Program-made: the position numbers and the translations under genes | NCBI GenBank assembly: GCA_947497085.1 | Contig: CANMFE010000003.1 | Coordinates: 200,001-264,000 of the forward strand | From: an uncultured Sphingomonadaceae bacterium | GTDB lineage: Bacteria; Pseudomonadota; Alphaproteobacteria; Sphingomonadales; Sphingomonadaceae | Reading direction: 5' to 3' | DNA length: 64,000 nucleotides | The notes under the pieces: generated by a model | The model's input: the letters and a program-made list of their open reading frames with translations, nothing else | What the model was told of the DNA's origin: nothing | Databases searched by the model: none | Shown: positions 61,572 to 64,000 of the stretch, piece by piece | Numbering within the stretch: the first letter of the stretch is position 1 | How the letters are laid out: each line of letters begins with the position of its first letter

Positions 61572-63896
61572 TTACTTGGTCTTGCCGGATGCAGGCTTTT
61601 TCTTGGCTTTTTTCTTACGCGGCGATTTTGGCGCAGCCGGCGTGACTTCAAAGGTCATTGCACCATCTTTCATATGCACATTGACCTCCCCGCCATCTTT
61701 CAGCTTGCCGAACAGCAGCTCTTCAGCAAGTGGCTGCTTGATCTTTTCCTGGATCAACCGGCCCATTGGACGGGCACCAAACAGCCGGTCATAACCGCGT
61801 ACCGCCAACCATTCACGCGCATCCTTGTCGAGCCGGATATGCACATTCTGGTCGGCCAGTTGCAGCTCAAGCTGCAAGATGAATTTATCGACAACCCGCG
61901 CCACAACTTCAGGTGTCAGGTATGTAAACGGCACAATCGCGTCGAGCCGGTTGCGAAATTCCGGCGTAAACATTTTTTTCACGGCCTCATCGCCCGCATC
62001 TTCCTTGGTCGCATCGCCAAAGCCCATGCCTTCTTTCGCCATTTCGCTGGCCCCGGCATTGGTGGTCATAATGAGCACGACATTGCGGAAATCAACCGTC
62101 TTGCCATGATGGTCGGTCAGCTTGCCATTATCCATCACCTGCAAGAGTATGTTAAACAGGTCAGGGTGCGCTTTTTCAATCTCGTCGAGCAGCAATACGC
62201 AATGTGGCTGCTGATCGACCGCATCGGTCAGCAGGCCGCCCTGGTCATAACCGACATAGCCCGGAGGCGCGCCGATCAGCCGTGATACACTGTGCCGCTC
62301 CATATATTCAGACATGTCAAAACGCTGGAGCGGAATGCCCATGATGCTGGCAAGCTGCCGTGCAACTTCGGTTTTGCCCACACCGGTCGGGCCGCTGAAA
62401 AGGTAATTGCCAATCGGCTTGTCAGGGTCACGCAGGCCTGCCCGGCTCAGCTTGATCGCGCTGGAGAGTACGTCAATCGCCTGATCCTGCCCGAACACTA
62501 CCTGTTTCAGGTCGCGTTTCAGGTGTTGTAGCACCGCACGATCATCCTTCGATACCGATTTGGGCGGAATCCGCGCCATTGTCGCAATCACTGCCTCGAT
62601 TTCCTTGGCCGTAATCGTCTTGCGGCGGCGCGATTTGGGCACCAGCATCTGCATCGCACCGACTTCGTCAATCACATCAATTGCCTTGTCGGGCAATTTG
62701 CGGTCATTGATATAACGCGCCGACAGCTCGACTGCCGTCTTGATCGCATCGGGGGTGTATTTCACTTTGTGATGGTCTTCAAACGCCGAACGCAGGCCGC
62801 GCAGAATCTTGATTGTATCGTCAATTGTCGGTTCGTTGACATCGATTTTCTGGAACCGGCGCAGCAATGCGCGATCCTTTTCAAAATGATTGCGGAATTC
62901 CTTGTACGTGGTCGATCCGATACAGCGGATTGTCCCGCCCGACAGCGCAGGCTTGAGCAGATTTGAGGCATCCATTGCCCCGCCGCTGGTCGCGCCTGCA
63001 CCAATCACAGTGTGGATTTCGTCAATGAACAGGATTGCATGCGGCAATTTTTCCAGTTCCGCCACCACCGCTTTCAACCGTTCTTCAAAATCGCCGCGAT
63101 AGCGTGTCCCGGCTAGAAGCGCTCCCATGTCGAGCGAGTAAATCACCGCTTCGTCCAGTACGTCAGGAACATCACCTTCGATAATCTTGCGTGCCAGTCC
63201 TTCGGCAATTGCGGTCTTGCCGACGCCGGGTTCGCCCACGTAAAGCGGATTATTCTTTGAACGGCGGCACAGGATCTGCACGGTGCGATCCACTTCGGGG
63301 CCACGCCCGATCAGCGGGTCAATCTTGCCCGCCTTGGCTTTATCGTTCAGGTTGACGGTATATTGGTCGAGTGCGCTTTCTTTCTTCTGTTTGCCCTCGC
63401 CTTTTTCATTTTGCGCTTCTTCCGCACCCTCTGGCGGTTTGGATTCGGATGGGTTACCGCCTTTGCCGATGCCATGGCTGATATAGCTGACAGCATCGAG
63501 TCGGCTCATATCCTGTTGCTGCAGGAAATAGACGGCATAGCTTTCACGTTCGGAAAACAATGCGACAAGCACATTGGCACCGGTCACAATATCCTTGCCC
63601 GACGACTGGACATGCAGGATCGCACGCTGCACCACGCGCTGAAAACCCGATGTCGGTGCAGGATCGGTCTGCTCCTCGACTTTGAGCGAATCCAGTTCAT
63701 TGTCGAGATAATGGGTGACAGTGCCCGTCAGTTCACCAAGGTCAGCGCCGCACGCTTTCATCACCTGCGCGGCATCATCATCGGTGATGAGCGCAAGCAG
63801 AAGGTGCTCAAGCGTGGCATATTCATGGGAACGATCGGCTGCATTGGTCAGCGCCTGATGCAGCGTTTTTTCCAGTGATTCCGCAAATGACGGCAT
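61572..63896 (-). CDS. clpA: ATP-dependent Clp protease ATP-binding subunit ClpA
   Basis: Unfoldase that feeds ClpP. 774 residues: N-domain (two Clp repeats, to about 150), a charged linker (ESKPPEGAEEAQNEKGEGKQKKE), AAA module 1 with YVGEPGVGKTAIAEGLA, AAA module 2 with YLFSGPTGVGKTEVARQLA, Walker B LLLDEIEKAHPD, and a lysine-rich C-terminal tail (SPRKKKAKKKPASGK). The start fits the MPSFAESLEKTLHQAL N-terminus. No clpS is seen in the 104 bases upstream before the window ends. It is 6 bases before the AhpD-like gene. Confidence 0.96.
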   Translation of the reverse strand: MPSFAESLEKTLHQALTNAADRSHEYATLEHLLLALITDDDAAQVMKACGADLGELTGTVTHYLDNELDSLKVEEQTDPAPTSGFQRVVQRAILHVQSSGKDIVTGANVLVALFSERESYAVYFLQQQDMSRLDAVSYISHGIGKGGNPSESKPPEGAEEAQNEKGEGKQKKESALDQYTVNLNDKAKAGKIDPLIGRGPEVDRTVQILCRRSKNNPLYVGEPGVGKTAIAEGLARKIIEGDVPDVLDEAVIYSLDMGALLAGTRYRGDFEERLKAVVAELEKLPHAILFIDEIHTVIGAGATSGGAMDASNLLKPALSGGTIRCIGSTTYKEFRNHFEKDRALLRRFQKIDVNEPTIDDTIKILRGLRSAFEDHHKVKYTPDAIKTAVELSARYINDRKLPDKAIDVIDEVGAMQMLVPKSRRRKTITAKEIEAVIATMARIPPKSVSKDDRAVLQHLKRDLKQVVFGQDQAIDVLSSAIKLSRAGLRDPDKPIGNYLFSGPTGVGKTEVARQLASIMGIPLQRFDMSEYMERHSVSRLIGAPPGYVGYDQGGLLTDAVDQQPHCVLLLDEIEKAHPDLFNILLQVMDNGKLTDHHGKTVDFRNVVLIMTTNAGASEMAKEGMGFGDATKEDAGDEAVKKMFTPEFRNRLDAIVPFTYLTPEVVARVVDKFILQLELQLADQNVHIRLDKDAREWLAVRGYDRLFGARPMGRLIQEKIKQPLAEELLFGKLKDGGEVNVHMKDGAMTFEVTPAAPKSPRKKKAKKKPASGKTK

Positions 63897-64000
63897 ATTC
63901 TTACATCTCCGCAGCGCCGCTTTGGACGCTGCCCTTCTTATGTACGTCCCGGAAAGAGCCGGGTCTCAATCAACTGCTTTTACCATGCGCCCCGCTCCCC

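Overview
The window looks like a chromosomal segment of a sphingomonad (Alphaproteobacteria, Sphingomonadales). The evidence is a serine palmitoyltransferase/acyl-carrier-protein pair with further ceramide-synthesis genes, an RcGTA-type gene transfer agent cluster, an alphaproteobacterial-type glutamate-cysteine ligase, TonB-dependent and OmpA-type outer-membrane proteins, and moderately GC-rich coding DNA. No rRNA, tRNA or CRISPR array was seen.

Layout. 0-4.4 kb: end of an MFS transporter, lipoprotein Cu/Zn superoxide dismutase, UDP-glucose dehydrogenase and an OmpA-family protein. 4.5-24.3 kb: a near-complete gene transfer agent (GTA) cluster on the minus strand. It runs from a sigma70-like promoter at 24.25 kb through small and large terminase, portal, gp3.5, prohead protease, capsid, head-tail proteins, tail proteins, tape measure, DUF2460/DUF2163, NlpC/P60 hydrolase and tail hub to a DUF2793 protein. 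The cluster is interrupted by accessory material: a Panacea-type toxin-antitoxin pair with its own terminator between protease and capsid, a plus-strand gene for a secreted duplicated-domain protein, a fibre gene with an adaptor and a 40-codon ORF, and many palindromic MITE-like repeats in the gaps. 24.4-25.0 kb: a GIY-YIG nuclease gene framed by a perfect 30-bp inverted repeat, plus another copy of one repeat family. 25-31.7 kb: patatin phospholipase with a cNMP-binding domain, DUF202 protein, GST, SoxR divergent from a VOC gene with a SoxR box between them, DUF6065, UbiA, RsmE. 31.8-43.4 kb: secreted DUF11 protein, glutamate-cysteine ligase, TonB-dependent receptor, an orphan protein, DUF3297, an aquaporin, a trypsin-like protease with a DUF350 membrane protein, Bax-inhibitor-1 family protein and a lipoprotein. 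43.4-57.2 kb: ObgE and ProB, then a sphingolipid island: CerR-like reductase, a PycTM-like membrane protein, ACP, SPT, a divergent GIY-YIG-like protein, cupin, Tam41-like nucleotidyltransferase, ceramide-kinase-like enzyme, DUF2141 protein, LptF, LptG, fatty acid desaturase and a bCerS-like acyltransferase. 57.2-64 kb: membrane protein and GbsR/MarR regulator sharing a putative operator, alpha/beta hydrolase, exonuclease III, ErpA, BLUF photosensor, AhpD-like protein and ClpA.

How genes work together. The ceramide genes form a plausible path: ACP and SPT make 3-ketosphinganine, the bCerS-like enzyme N-acylates it, CerR reduces it, and the CpgB-like kinase phosphorylates the headgroup. The embedded LptF/LptG pair may export sphingolipid rather than, or as well as, LPS, an attractive idea because sphingomonads carry glycosphingolipids in the outer membrane. 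The GTA cluster keeps every recognisable structural class, but the opposing gene, the internal terminator and the repeats mean it cannot be a simple single operon.

The items I find most worth attention are the Panacea module and its terminator inside the GTA head genes, the fibre/adaptor/micro-ORF set, the inverted-repeat-framed GIY-YIG unit, the repeat concentration in GTA gaps, and the PycTM-like protein inside the sphingolipid island. All functional calls are from reading the sequence; no database search was run.
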